Assembly (NCBI RefSeq): GCF_958295425.1
Contig: NC_081136.1
Span: 19,846,890 to 19,910,889, forward strand
Source: Solea solea
Taxonomy: Eukaryota > Chordata > Actinopteri > Pleuronectiformes > Soleidae
Direction: 5' to 3'
DNA: 64,000 bases
Part shown: piece after piece, positions 1-10,422 of the stretch
Layout: each line of letters starts with the position of its first letter
How positions within the stretch are numbered: position 1 is the stretch's first letter
Position numbers and translations under genes: made by a program
The notes under the pieces: generated by a model
The model's input: only the letters and a program-made list of their open reading frames with translations
What the model was told of the DNA's origin: nothing
The model's database searches: none

Positions 1-49
1 TTTTCTGATTTTTTTCAATTTTCTACTGTCCCATAACATAAACCTCACA

Positions 50-55
50 AATAAA
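50..55 (+). other. AATAAA hexamer, present in nearly every monomer (one example)
   Basis: CACAAATAAAG is almost invariant in the array, so the + strand carries the canonical animal poly(A) signal hexamer about every 170 bp. GT-rich sequence (CAGTGTTTG) follows about 35 bp later. In AT-rich DNA such a hexamer can be there by chance and then be copied by amplification, so a function is not shown. A rare CACGAATAAAG variant adds a CpG near 52080, 52433, 53110, 55335 and 57208. A rare CAAATAAGG variant destroys the hexamer near 11346, 12887, 18568, 19429 and elsewhere. Confidence 0.6.
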
Positions 56-61
56 GTTAAA

Positions 62-73
62 ATCTTATAAGAT
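62..73. repeat. Perfect 12-bp palindrome ATCTTATAAGAT (one example)
   Basis: The sequence equals its own reverse complement over all 12 bases, and it occurs in nearly every monomer, giving a dyad every 167-176 bp. Breaks are rare. TTATGAGAT is seen near 10383, 27259, 28437, 32332, 53646, 54499, 55528, 56206 and 59284. Other single changes lie near 13409, 14433, 25394, 45263, 45434, 48690 and 50563. A role as a protein-binding dyad or in small cruciforms is only a possibility. The core TTATAA also resembles a TATA element. Confidence 0.85.
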
Positions 74-76
74 ATA

Positions 77-88
77 GTTATTTACCCT
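77..88 (+). repeat. 12-bp variable box of the monomer (one example)
   Basis: This box lies 3 bp downstream of the palindrome and holds most of the sequence variation in the array. Alleles read by eye are GTTATTTACCCT, GTTATTTACTCT, CTTCTGTACCCT, CTTCTGTACCAT, CTTCTCTACCCT, GTTATATGCCTT, GGTATATGCCTT and GTGATATGCCTT. They are partly linked to other sites. The CTTCTGTA alleles usually follow GTTAACATC, while most others follow GTTAAAATC. GGTATATGCC usually goes with CAATGTTTGG instead of CACTGTTTGG. The discrete allele set makes this box the main marker for tracing duplicated blocks. Confidence 0.8.
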
Positions 89-176
89 CAGTGTTTGATT
101 TTGCAATGATTTCACTGTTTGGATGTGTTTTTCTATTTGTGTCTGTTTTTGTGCATATTCAGCAAGTATATGGCTG

Positions 177-352
177 TTTTCTGATTTTTTTCAATTTTCT
201 ACTGTCCCATAACATAAACCTCACAAATAAAGTTAACATCTTATAAGATATACTTCTGTACCCTCAGTGTTTGATTTTGCAATGATTTCACTGTTTGGAT
301 GTGTTTTTCTATTTGTGTCTGTTTTTGTGCACATTCAGCAAGTATACGGCTG
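177..352 (+). repeat. Representative long monomer (176 bp)
   Basis: This is a typical long unit. In order it holds TTTTCTGA plus a T7 tract, CTACTGTCCCATAACATAAA, CCTCACAAATAAAG, the GTTAAC form of the site before the palindrome, ATCTTATAAGAT, the box allele CTTCTGTACCCT, CAGTGTTTGATTTTGCAATG, a T/G-rich stretch (TGTTTTTCTATTTGTGTCTG), GTGCACATTCAGCAAG, and GTATACGGCTG. It carries the 9-bp optional segment that short units lack. Nothing in it suggests coding: frames are broken by stops within one or two units. Confidence 0.95.
332..340 (+). repeat. 9-bp optional segment (CATTCAGCA), the long/short switch
   Basis: Presence of this segment makes a 176-bp unit and absence makes a 167-bp unit. 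It is flanked by GCA on the left (329-331) and ends in GCA (338-340). Loss between the two GCA triplets gives exactly the short form, which suggests slippage or microhomology deletion from a 176-bp ancestor. A CATATTCAG version (C to T) occurs only in the first 10.8 kb, for example near 155, 1017, 1692, 2219, 5131, 5308, 8728, 8904 and 10753. Confidence 0.85.
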
Positions 353-528
353 TTTTCTGATTTTTTTCAATTTTCTACTGTCCCATAACATAAACCTCAC
401 AAATAAAGTTAAAATCTTATAAGATATAGTTATATGCCTTCAGTGTTTGATTTTGCAATGATTTCACTGTTTGGATGTGTTTTTCTATTTGTGTCTGTTT
501 TTGTGCACATTCAGCAAGTATACGGCTG

Positions 529-695
529 TTTTCTGATTTTTTTCAATTTTCTACTGTCCCATAACATAAACCTCACAAATAAAGTTAACATCTTATAAGA
601 TATACTTCTGTACCCTCAGTGTTTGATTTTGCAATGATTTCACTGTTTGGATGTGTTTTTCTATTTGTTTCTGTTTTTGTGCAAGTATACGGCTG
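529..695 (+). repeat. Representative short monomer (167 bp)
   Basis: This unit is the same as the long form except that GTGCACATTCAGCAAGT is reduced to GTGCAAGT, a loss of 9 bp. Short and long units are interspersed throughout the window, with short units in the majority in most of the middle. This particular copy also has a GTGTCTG-to-GTTTCTG change. I saw that change only in the first 7 kb (near 670, 2560, 2890, 3233 and 7006). Confidence 0.95.
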
Positions 696-3600
696 TTTTC
701 TGATTTTTTTCAATTTTCTACTGTCCCATAACATAAACCTCACAAATAAAGTTAACATCTTATAAGATATACTTCTGTACCCTCAGTGTTTGATTTTGCA
801 ATGATTTCACTGTTTGGATGTGTTTTTCTATTTGTGTCTGTTTTTGTGCAAGTATACGGCTGTTTTCTGATTTTTTTCAATTTTCTACTGTCCCATAACA
901 TAAACCTCACAAATAAAGTTAACATCTTATAAGATATACTTCTGTACCCTCAGTGTTTGATTTTGCAATGATTTCACTGTTTGGATGTGTTTTTCTATTT
1001 GTGTCTGTTTTTGTGCATATTCAGCAAGTATATGGCTGTTTTCTGATTTTTTTCAATTTTCTACTGTCCCATAACATAAACCTCACAAATAAAGTTTAAA
1101 TCTTATAAGATATAGTTATATGCCTTCAGTGTTTGATTTTGCAATGATTTCACTGTTTGGATGTGTTTTTCTATTTGTGTCTGTTTTTGTGCACATTCAG
1201 CAAGCATACGGCTGTTTTCTGATTTTTTTCAATTTTCTACTGTCCCATAACATAAACCTCACAATAAAGTTAACATCTTATAAGATATACTTCTGTACCC
1301 TCAGTGTTTGATTTTGCAATGATTTCACTGTTTGGATGTGTTTTTCTATTTGTGTCTGTTTTTGTGCAAGTATACGGCTGTTTTCTGTTTTTTTTCAATT
1401 TTCTACTGTCCCATAACATAAACCTCACAAATAAAATTAACATCTTATAAGATATACTTCTGTACCCTCAGTGTTTGATTTTGCAATGATTTCACTGTTT
1501 GGATGTGTTTTTCTATTTGTGTCTGTTTTTGTGCAAGTATACGGCTGTTTTCTGATTTTTTTCAATTTTCTACTGTCCCATAACATAAACCTCACAAATA
1601 AAGTTAACATCTTATAAGATATACTTCTGTACCCTCAGTGTTTGATTTTGCAATGATTTCACTGTTTGGATGTGTTTTTCTATTTGTGTCTGTTTTTGTG
1701 CATATTCAGCAAGTATATGGCTGTTTTCTGATTTTTTTCAATTTTCTACTGTCCCATAACATAAACCTCACAAAAAAAGTTAACATCTTATAAGATATAC
1801 TTCTGTACCCTCAGTGTTTGATTTTGCAATGATTTCACTGTTTGGATGTGTTTTTCTATTTGTGTCTGTTTTTGTGCAAGTATACGGCTGTTTTCTGATT
1901 TTTTTCAATTTTCTACTGTCCCATAACATAAACCTCACAAATAAAGTTAACATCTTATAAGATATACTTCTGTACCCTCAGTGTTTGATTTTGCAATGAT
2001 TTCACTGTTTGGATGTGTTTTTCTATTTGTGTCTGTTTTTGTGCACATTCAGCAAGTATACGGCTGTTTTCTGTTTTTTTTCAATTTTCTACTGTCCCAT
2101 AACATAAACCTCACAAATAAAGTTAAAATCTTATAAGATATAGTTATTTACCCTCAGTGTTTGATTTTGCAATGATTTCACTGTTTGGATGTGTTTTTCT
2201 ATTTGTGTCTGTTTTTGTGCATATTCAGCAAGTATATGGCTGTTTTCTGATTTTTTTCAATTTTCTACTGTCCCATAACATAAACCTCACAAATAAAGTT
2301 AACATCTTATAAGATATACTTCTGTACCCTCAGTGTTTGATTTTGCAATGATTTCACTGTTTGGATGTGTTTTTCTATTTGTGTCTGTTTTTGTGCACAT
2401 TCAGCAAGTATACGGCTGTTTTCTGATTTTTTTCAATTTTCTACTGTCCCATAACATAAACCTCACAAATAAAGTTAACATCTTATAAGATATACTTCTG
2501 TACCCTCAGTGTTTGATTTTGCAATGATTTCACTGTTTGGATGTGTTTTTCTATTTGTTTCTGTTTTTGTGCAAGTATACGGCTGTTTTCTGATTTTTTT
2601 CAATTTTCTACTGTCCCATAACATAAACCTCACAAATAAAGTTAACATCTTATAAGATATACTTCTGTACCATCAGTGTTTGATTTTGCAATGATTTCAC
2701 TGTTTGGATGTGTTTTTCTATTTGTGTCTGTTTTTGTGCAAGTATACGGCTGTTTTCTGATTTTTTTCAATTTTCTACTGTCCCATAACATAAACCTCAC
2801 AAATAAAGTTAACATCTTATAAGATATACTTCTGTACCCTCAGTGTTTGATTTTGCAATGATTTCACTGTTTGGATGTGTTTTTCTATTTGTTTCTGTTT
2901 TTGTGCAAGTATACGGCTGTTTTCTGATTTTTTTCAATTTTCTACTGTCCCATAACATAAACCTCACAAATAAAGTTAACATCTTATAAGATATACTTCT
3001 GTACCCTCAGTGTTTGATTTTGCAATGATTTCACTGTTTGGATGTGTTTTTCTATTTGTGTCTGTTTTTGTGCACATTCAGCAAGTATACGGCTGTTTTC
3101 TGATTTTTTTCAATTTTCTACTGTCCCATAACATAAACCTCACAAATAAAGTTAACATCTTATAAGATATACTTCTGTACCCTCAGTGTTTGATTTTGCA
3201 ATGATTTCACTGTTTGGATGTGTTTTTCTATTTGTTTCTGTTTTTGTGCAAGTATACGGCTGTTTTCTGATTTTTTTCAATTTTCTACTGTCCCATAACA
3301 TAAACCTCACAAATAAAGTTAAAATCTTATAAGATATAGTTATTTACCCTCAGTGTTTGATTTTGCAATGATTTCACTGTTTGGATGTGTTTTTCTATTT
3401 GTGTCTGTTTTTGTGCACATTCAGCAAGTATACGGCTGTTTTCTGTTTTTTTTCAATTTTCTACTGTCCCATAACATAAACCTCACAAATAAAGTTAAAA
3501 TCTTATAAGATATAGTTATATGCCTTCAGTGTTTGATTTTGCAATGATTTCACTGTTTGGATGTGTTTTTCTATTTGTGTCTGTTTTTGTGCACATTCAG

Positions 3601-4291
3601 CAAGTATACGGCTGTTTTCTGTTTTTTTTCAATTTTCTACTGTCCCATAACATAAACCTCACAAATAAAGTTAAAATCTTATAAGATATAGTTATATGCC
3701 TTCAGTGTTTGATTTTGCAATGATTTCACTGTTTGGATGTGTTTTTCTATTTGTGTCTGTTTTTGTGCAAGTATACGGCTGTTTTCTGATTTTTTTCAAT
3801 TTTCTACTGTCCCATAACATAAACCTCACAAATAAAGTTAACATCTTATAAGATATACTTCTGTACCATCAGTGTTTGATTTTGCAATGATTTCACTGTT
3901 TGGATGTGTTTTTCTATTTGTGTCTGTTTTTGTGCAAGTATACGGCTGTTTTCTGATTTTTTTCAATTTTCTACTGTCCCATAACATAAACCTCACAAAT
4001 AAAGTTAACATCTTATAAGATATACTTCTGTACCCTCAGTGTTTGATTTTGCAATGATTTCACTGTTTGGATGTGTTTTTCTATTTGTGTCTGTTTTTGT
4101 GCAAGTATACGGCTGTTTTCTGTTTTTTTTCAATTTTCTACTGTCCCATAACATAAACCTCACAAATAAAGTTAACATCTTATAAGATATACTTCTGTAC
4201 CCTCAGTGTTTGATTTTGCAATGATTTCACTGTTTGGATGTGTTTTTCTATTTGTGTCTGTTTTTGTGCACATTCAGCAAGTATACGGCTG

Positions 4292-4634
4292 TTTTCTGAT
4301 TTTTTTCAATTTTCTACTGTCCCATAACATAAACCTCACAAATAAAGTTAAAATCTTATAAGATATAGTTATATGCCTTCAGTGTTTGATTTTGCAATGA
4401 TTTCAATGTTTGGATGTGTTTTTCTATTTGTGTCTGTTTTTGTGCACATTCAGCAAGTATACGGCTGTTTTCTGATTTTTTTCAATTTTCTACTGTCCCA
4501 TAACATAAACCTCACAAATAAACTTAACATCTTATAAGATATACTTCTGTACCCTCAGTGTTTGATTTTGCAATGATTTCACTGTTTGGATGTGTTTTTC
4601 TATTTGTGTCTGTTTTTGTGCAAGTATACGGCTG
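4292..4634 (+). repeat. 343-bp dimer with CAAATAAACTT, first of six copies
   Basis: A long unit with box GTTATATGCCTT and CAATGTTTGG is followed by a short unit whose CAAATAAAGTT reads CAAATAAACTT. The pair recurs at 7889-8231, 9798-10140, 14197-14539, 15059-15401 and 16088-16430. In the last, the box is GTGATATGCCTT. I saw no copy beyond 16.43 kb. The dimer moves as a unit, and its limited range marks the edge of the left domain. Confidence 0.8.
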
Positions 4635-5505
4635 TTTTCTGATTTTTTTCAATTTTCTACTGTCCCATAACATAAACCTCACAAATAAAGTTAAAATCTT
4701 ATAAGATATAGTTATATGCCTTCAGTGTTTGATTTTGCAATGATTTCACTGTTTGGATGTGTTTTTCTATTTGTGTCTGTTTTTGTGCAAGTATACGGCT
4801 GTTTTCTGATTTTTTTCAATTTTCTACTGTCCCATAACATAAACCTCACAAATAAAGTTAAAATCTTATAAGATATACTTCTGTACCCTCAGTGTTTGAT
4901 TTTGCAATGATTTCACTGTTTGGATGTGTTTTGCTATTTGTGTCTGTTTTTGTGCACATTCAGCAAGTATACGGCTGTTTTCTGATTTTTTTCAATTTTC
5001 TACTGTCCCATAACATAAACCTCACAAATAAAGTTAAAATCTTATAAGATATAGTTATATGCCTTCAGTGTTTGATTTTGCAATGATTTCACTGTTTGGA
5101 TGTGTTTTTCTATTTGTGTCTGTTTTTGTGCATATTCAGCAAGTATACGGCTGTTTTCTGATTTTTTTCAATTTTCTACTGTCCCATAACATAAACCTCA
5201 CAAATAAAGTTAAAATCTTATAAGATATAGTTATTTACCCTCAGTGTTTGATTTTGCAATGATTTCACTGTTTGGATGTGTTTTTCTATTTGTGTCTGTT
5301 TTTGTGCATATTCAGCAAGTATATGGCTGTTTTCTGATTTTTTTCAATTTTCTACTGTCCCATAACATAAACCTCACAAATAAAGTTAACATCTTATAAG
5401 ATATACTTCTGTACCCTCAGTGTTTGATTTTGCAATGATTTCACTGTTTGGATGTGTTTTTCTATTTGTGTCTGTTTTTGTGCACATTCAGCAAGTATAC
5501 GGCTG

Positions 5506-5690
5506 TTTTCTGATTTTTTTCAATTTTCTGATTTTTTTCAATTTTCTACTGTCCCATAACATAAACCTCACAAATAAAGTTAAAATCTTATAAGATATAG
5601 TTATATGCCTTCAGTGTTTGATTTTGCAATGATTTCACTGTTTGGATGTGTTTTTCTATTTGTGTCTGTTTTTGTGCAAGTATACGGCTG
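5506..5690 (+). repeat. Monomer with an 18-bp internal tandem duplication (185 bp)
   Basis: The first 18 bases of a short unit (TTTTCTGATTTTTTTCAA) occur twice in a row, at 5506-5523 and 5524-5541. The TTTTCT at both ends of the segment would allow slippage. The same 185-bp unit occurs at 9103-9287, so the insertion predates the 3.6-kb duplication. Confidence 0.93.
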
Positions 5691-6868
5691 TTTTCTGTTT
5701 TTTTTCAATTTTCTACTGTCCCATAACATAAACCTCACAAATAAAGTTAAAATCTTATAAGATATAGTTATATGCCTTCAGTGTTTGATTTTGCAATGAT
5801 TTCACTGTTTGGATGTGTTTTTCTATTTGTGTCTGTTTTTGTGCAAGTATACGGCTGTTTTCTGATTTTTTTCAATTTTCTACTGTCCCATAACATAAAC
5901 CTCACAAATAAAGTTAACATCTTATAAGATATACTTCTGTACCATCAGTGTTTGATTTTGCAATGATTTCACTGTTTGGATGTGTTTTTCTATTTGTGTC
6001 TGTTTTTGTGCAAGTATACGGCTGTTTTCTGATTTTTTTCAATTTTCTACTGTCCCATAACATAAACCTCACAAATAAAGTTAACATCTTATAAGATATA
6101 CTTCTGTACCCTCAGTGTTTGATTTTGCAATGATTTCACTGTTTGGATGTGTTTTTCTATTTGTGTCTGTTTTTGTGCAAGTATATGGCTGTTTTCTGTT
6201 TTTTTTCAATTTTCTACTGTCCCATAACATAAACCTCACAAATAAAGTTAACATCTTATAAGATATACTTCTGTACCCTCAGTGTTTGATTTTGCAATGA
6301 TTTCACTGTTTGGATGTGTTTTTCTATTTGTGTCTGTTTTTGTGCACATTCAGCAAGTATACGGCTGTTTTCTGATTTTTTTCAATTTTCTACTGTCCCA
6401 TAACATAAACCTCACAAATAAAGTTAAAATCTTATAAGATATAGTTATATGCCTTCAGTGTTTGATTTTGCAATGATTTCACTGTTTGGATGTGTTTTTC
6501 TATTTGTGTCTGTTTTTGTGCAAGTATACGGCTGTTTTCTGATTTTTTTCAATTTTCTACTGTCCCATAACATAAACCTCACAAATAAAGTTAACATCTT
6601 ATAAGATATACTTCTGTACCATCAGTGTTTGATTTTGCAATGATTTCACTGTTTGGATGTGTTTTTCTATTTGTGTCTGTTTTTGTGCAAGTATACGGCT
6701 GTTTTCTGATTTTTTTCAATTTTCTACTGTCCCATAACATAAACCTCACAAATAAAGTTAACATCTTATAAGATATACTTCTGTACCCTCAGTGTTTGAT
6801 TTTGCAATGATTTCACTGTTTGGATGTGTTTTTCTATTTGTGTCTGTTTTTGTGCAAGTATACGGCTG

Positions 6869-9454
6869 TTTTCTGATTTTTTTCAATTTTCTACTGTCCC
6901 ATAACATAAACCTCACAAATAAAGTTAACATCTTATAAGATATACTTCTGTACCCTCAGTGTTTGATTTTGCAATGATTTCACTGTTTGGATGTGTTTTT
7001 CTATTTGTTTCTGTTTTTGTGCAAGTATACGGCTGTTTTCTGATTTTTTTCAATTTTCTACTGTCCCATAACATAAACCTCACAAATAAAGTTAAAATCT
7101 TATAAGATATAGTTATTTACCCTCAGTGTTTGATTTTGCAATGATTTCACTGTTTGGATGTGTTTTTCTATTTGTGTCTGTTTTTGTGCACATTCAGCAA
7201 GTATACGGCTGTTTTCTGTTTTTTTTCAATTTTCTACTGTCCCATAACATAAACCTCACAAATAAAGTTAAAATCTTATAAGATATAGTTATATGCCTTC
7301 AGTGTTTGATTTTGCAATGATTTCACTGTTTGGATGTGTTTTTCTATTTGTGTCTGTTTTTGTGCAAGTATACGGCTGTTTTCTGATTTTTTTCAATTTT
7401 CTACTGTCCCATAACATAAACCTCACAAATAAAGTTAACATCTTATAAGATATACTTCTGTACCATCAGTGTTTGATTTTGCAATGATTTCACTGTTTGG
7501 ATGTGTTTTTCTATTTGTGTCTGTTTTTGTGCAAGTATACGGCTGTTTTCTGATTTTTTTCAATTTTCTACTGTCCCATAACATAAACCTCACAAATAAA
7601 GTTAACATCTTATAAGATATACTTCTGTACCCTCAGTGTTTGATTTTGCAATGATTTCACTGTTTGGATGTGTTTTTCTATTTGTGTCTGTTTTTGTGCA
7701 AGTATACGGCTGTTTTCTGTTTTTTTTCAATTTTCTACTGTCCCATAACATAAACCTCACAAATAAAGTTAACATCTTATAAGATATACTTCTGTACCCT
7801 CAGTGTTTGATTTTGCAATGATTTCACTGTTTGGATGTGTTTTTCTATTTGTGTCTGTTTTTGTGCACATTCAGCAAGTATACGGCTGTTTTCTGATTTT
7901 TTTCAATTTTCTACTGTCCCATAACATAAACCTCACAAATAAAGTTAAAATCTTATAAGATATAGTTATATGCCTTCAGTGTTTGATTTTGCAATGATTT
8001 CAATGTTTGGATGTGTTTTTCTATTTGTGTCTGTTTTTGTGCACATTCAGCAAGTATACGGCTGTTTTCTGATTTTTTTCAATTTTCTACTGTCCCATAA
8101 CATAAACCTCACAAATAAACTTAACATCTTATAAGATATACTTCTGTACCCTCAGTGTTTGATTTTGCAATGATTTCACTGTTTGGATGTGTTTTTCTAT
8201 TTGTGTCTGTTTTTGTGCAAGTATACGGCTGTTTTCTGATTTTTTTCAATTTTCTACTGTCCCATAACATAAACCTCACAAATAAAGTTAAAATCTTATA
8301 AGATATAGTTATATGCCTTCAGTGTTTGATTTTGCAATGATTTCACTGTTTGGATGTGTTTTTCTATTTGTGTCTGTTTTTGTGCAAGTATACGGCTGTT
8401 TTCTGATTTTTTTCAATTTTCTACTGTCCCATAACATAAACCTCACAAATAAAGTTAAAATCTTATAAGATATACTTCTGTACCCTCAGTGTTTGATTTT
8501 GCAATGATTTCACTGTTTGGATGTGTTTTGCTATTTGTGTCTGTTTTTGTGCACATTCAGCAAGTATACGGCTGTTTTCTGATTTTTTTCAATTTTCTAC
8601 TGTCCCATAACATAAACCTCACAAATAAAGTTAAAATCTTATAAGATATAGTTATATGCCTTCAGTGTTTGATTTTGCAATGATTTCACTGTTTGGATGT
8701 GTTTTTCTATTTGTGTCTGTTTTTGTGCATATTCAGCAAGTATACGGCTGTTTTCTGATTTTTTTCAATTTTCTACTGTCCCATAACATAAACCTCACAA
8801 ATAAAGTTAAAATCTTATAAGATATAGTTATTTACCCTCAGTGTTTGATTTTGCAATGATTTCACTGTTTGGATGTGTTTTTCTATTTGTGTCTGTTTTT
8901 GTGCATATTCAGCAAGTATATGGCTGTTTTCTGATTTTTTTCAATTTTCTACTGTCCCATAACATAAACCTCACAAATAAAGTTAACATCTTATAAGATA
9001 TACTTCTGTACCCTCAGTGTTTGATTTTGCAATGATTTCACTGTTTGGATGTGTTTTTCTATTTGTGTCTGTTTTTGTGCACATTCAGCAAGTATACGGC
9101 TGTTTTCTGATTTTTTTCAATTTTCTGATTTTTTTCAATTTTCTACTGTCCCATAACATAAACCTCACAAATAAAGTTAAAATCTTATAAGATATAGTTA
9201 TATGCCTTCAGTGTTTGATTTTGCAATGATTTCACTGTTTGGATGTGTTTTTCTATTTGTGTCTGTTTTTGTGCAAGTATACGGCTGTTTTCTGTTTTTT
9301 TTCAATTTTCTACTGTCCCATAACATAAACCTCACAAATAAAGTTAAAATCTTATAAGATATAGTTATATGCCTTCAGTGTTTGATTTTGCAATGATTTC
9401 ACTGTTTGGATGTGTTTTTCTATTTGTGTCTGTTTTTGTGCAAGTATACGGCTG
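6869..9454 (+). repeat. Duplicated block, copy 2 (about 2.59 kb)
   Basis: This is the second copy of the 3096-5857 block, offset by 3597 bp over most of its length. A shorter derivative lies at 13511-14539. It has the same order as 7036-8231 but lacks the unit with box CTTCTGTACCAT. Another partial derivative follows at 9455-10140, with TATATGG and CTGTTTTTTTT in the same order as 6025-6367 and then the CAAACTT dimer. Confidence 0.85.
9103..9287 (+). repeat. Second copy of the 185-bp monomer
   Basis: This unit carries the same 18-bp duplication (9103-9120 and 9121-9138) as the unit at 5506. The two are 3597 bp apart, which equals 21 monomers including the insertion. Only these two copies were seen in the window. 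Confidence 0.93.
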
Positions 9455-10316
9455 TTTTCTGATTTTTTTCAATTTTCTACTGTCCCATAACATAAACCTC
9501 ACAAATAAAGTTAACATCTTATAAGATATACTTCTGTACCCTCAGTGTTTGATTTTGCAATGATTTCACTGTTTGGATGTGTTTTTCTATTTGTGTCTGT
9601 TTTTGTGCAAGTATATGGCTGTTTTCTGTTTTTTTTCAATTTTCTACTGTCCCATAACATAAACCTCACAAATAAAGTTAACATCTTATAAGATATACTT
9701 CTGTACCCTCAGTGTTTGATTTTGCAATGATTTCACTGTTTGGATGTGTTTTTCTATTTGTGTCTGTTTTTGTGCACATTCAGCAAGTATACGGCTGTTT
9801 TCTGATTTTTTTCAATTTTCTACTGTCCCATAACATAAACCTCACAAATAAAGTTAAAATCTTATAAGATATAGTTATATGCCTTCAGTGTTTGATTTTG
9901 CAATGATTTCAATGTTTGGATGTGTTTTTCTATTTGTGTCTGTTTTTGTGCACATTCAGCAAGTATACGGCTGTTTTCTGATTTTTTTCAATTTTCTACT
10001 GTCCCATAACATAAACCTCACAAATAAACTTAACATCTTATAAGATATACTTCTGTACCCTCAGTGTTTGATTTTGCAATGATTTCACTGTTTGGATGTG
10101 TTTTTCTATTTGTGTCTGTTTTTGTGCAAGTATACGGCTGTTTTCTGATTTTTTTCAATTTTCTACTGTCCCATAACATAAACCTCACAAATAAAGTTAA
10201 AATCTTATAAGATATACTTCTCTACCCTCAGTGTTTGATTTTGCAATGATTTCACTGTTTGGATGTGTTTTTCTATTTGTGTCTGTTTTTGTGCACATTC
10301 AGCAAGTATACGGCTG

Positions 10317-10422
10317 TTTTCTGATTTTTTTCAATTTTCTACTGTCCCATAACATAAACCTCACAAATAAAGTTAACATCTTATGAGATATAGTTATTGC
10401 ACATTCAGCAAGTATACGGCTG
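10317..10422 (+). repeat. Truncated monomer (106 bp, 70-bp internal deletion)
   Basis: After TAGTTATT at 10391-10398 the sequence jumps directly to GCACATTCAGCAAG. This removes 70 bp, from the second half of the variable box through the T/G-rich stretch. Only about one base of microhomology is seen at the break. The palindrome also carries the TTATGAGAT change. It is the only grossly truncated unit I found in the window. Confidence 0.92.

Larger units (their letters stand above)
1..352 (+). repeat. 352-bp dimer, first of four copies
   Basis: This dimer is a long unit with box GTTATTTACCCT, CATATTCAG and TATATGG, followed by a long unit with box CTTCTGTACCCT. The same pair recurs at 2067-2418, 5154-5505 (next unit at 5506) and 8751-9102. 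The 2067 copy starts with CTGTTTTTTTT rather than CTGATTTTTTT. All copies lie in the first 9.1 kb, so the pair marks the left domain. Confidence 0.75.
3096..5857 (+). repeat. Duplicated block, copy 1 (about 2.76 kb)
   Basis: This block matches 6869-9454 unit for unit in length order and box alleles. Unit starts from 3615 to 5691 reappear 3597 bp later (7212 to 9288). It contains one extra 176-bp unit at 3439-3614 that copy 2 lacks, which accounts for the length difference. Both copies share rare changes: CAATGTTTGG with CAAATAAACTT in the next unit, GTTTTGCTATTT, and the 18-bp insertion at 5524-5541. A large tandem duplication followed by the loss or gain of one unit explains this. Confidence 0.85.

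Noticed and set aside
9..15. Pol III terminator from the T7 tract
   Set aside because: A run of T alone is not evidence of a gene end. No A box or B box and no tRNA-like or 5S-like sequence was found nearby.
62..73. TATA-type promoter in the TTATAA/GATATA stretch
   Set aside because: The motif is present in nearly every unit, but AT-rich satellite DNA makes such matches common, and there is no linked transcription unit. It is recorded only as a palindrome.
1120..1311. Open reading frame of 63 codons on the + strand, with similar ones at 13258-13452 and 45281-45475
   Set aside because: These lie in the same phase of the satellite monomer and exist only where a substitution or indel removes the usual stop. 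The frames run from one monomer into the next, codon content simply reflects T-rich repeat DNA, and no start context or conserved domain is seen. They are repeat shadows, not genes.
10317..10422. Insertion-site or mobile-element scar at the truncated monomer
   Set aside because: Both sides of the break are ordinary monomer sequence, with no added bases and no target-site duplication. A simple internal deletion explains it.
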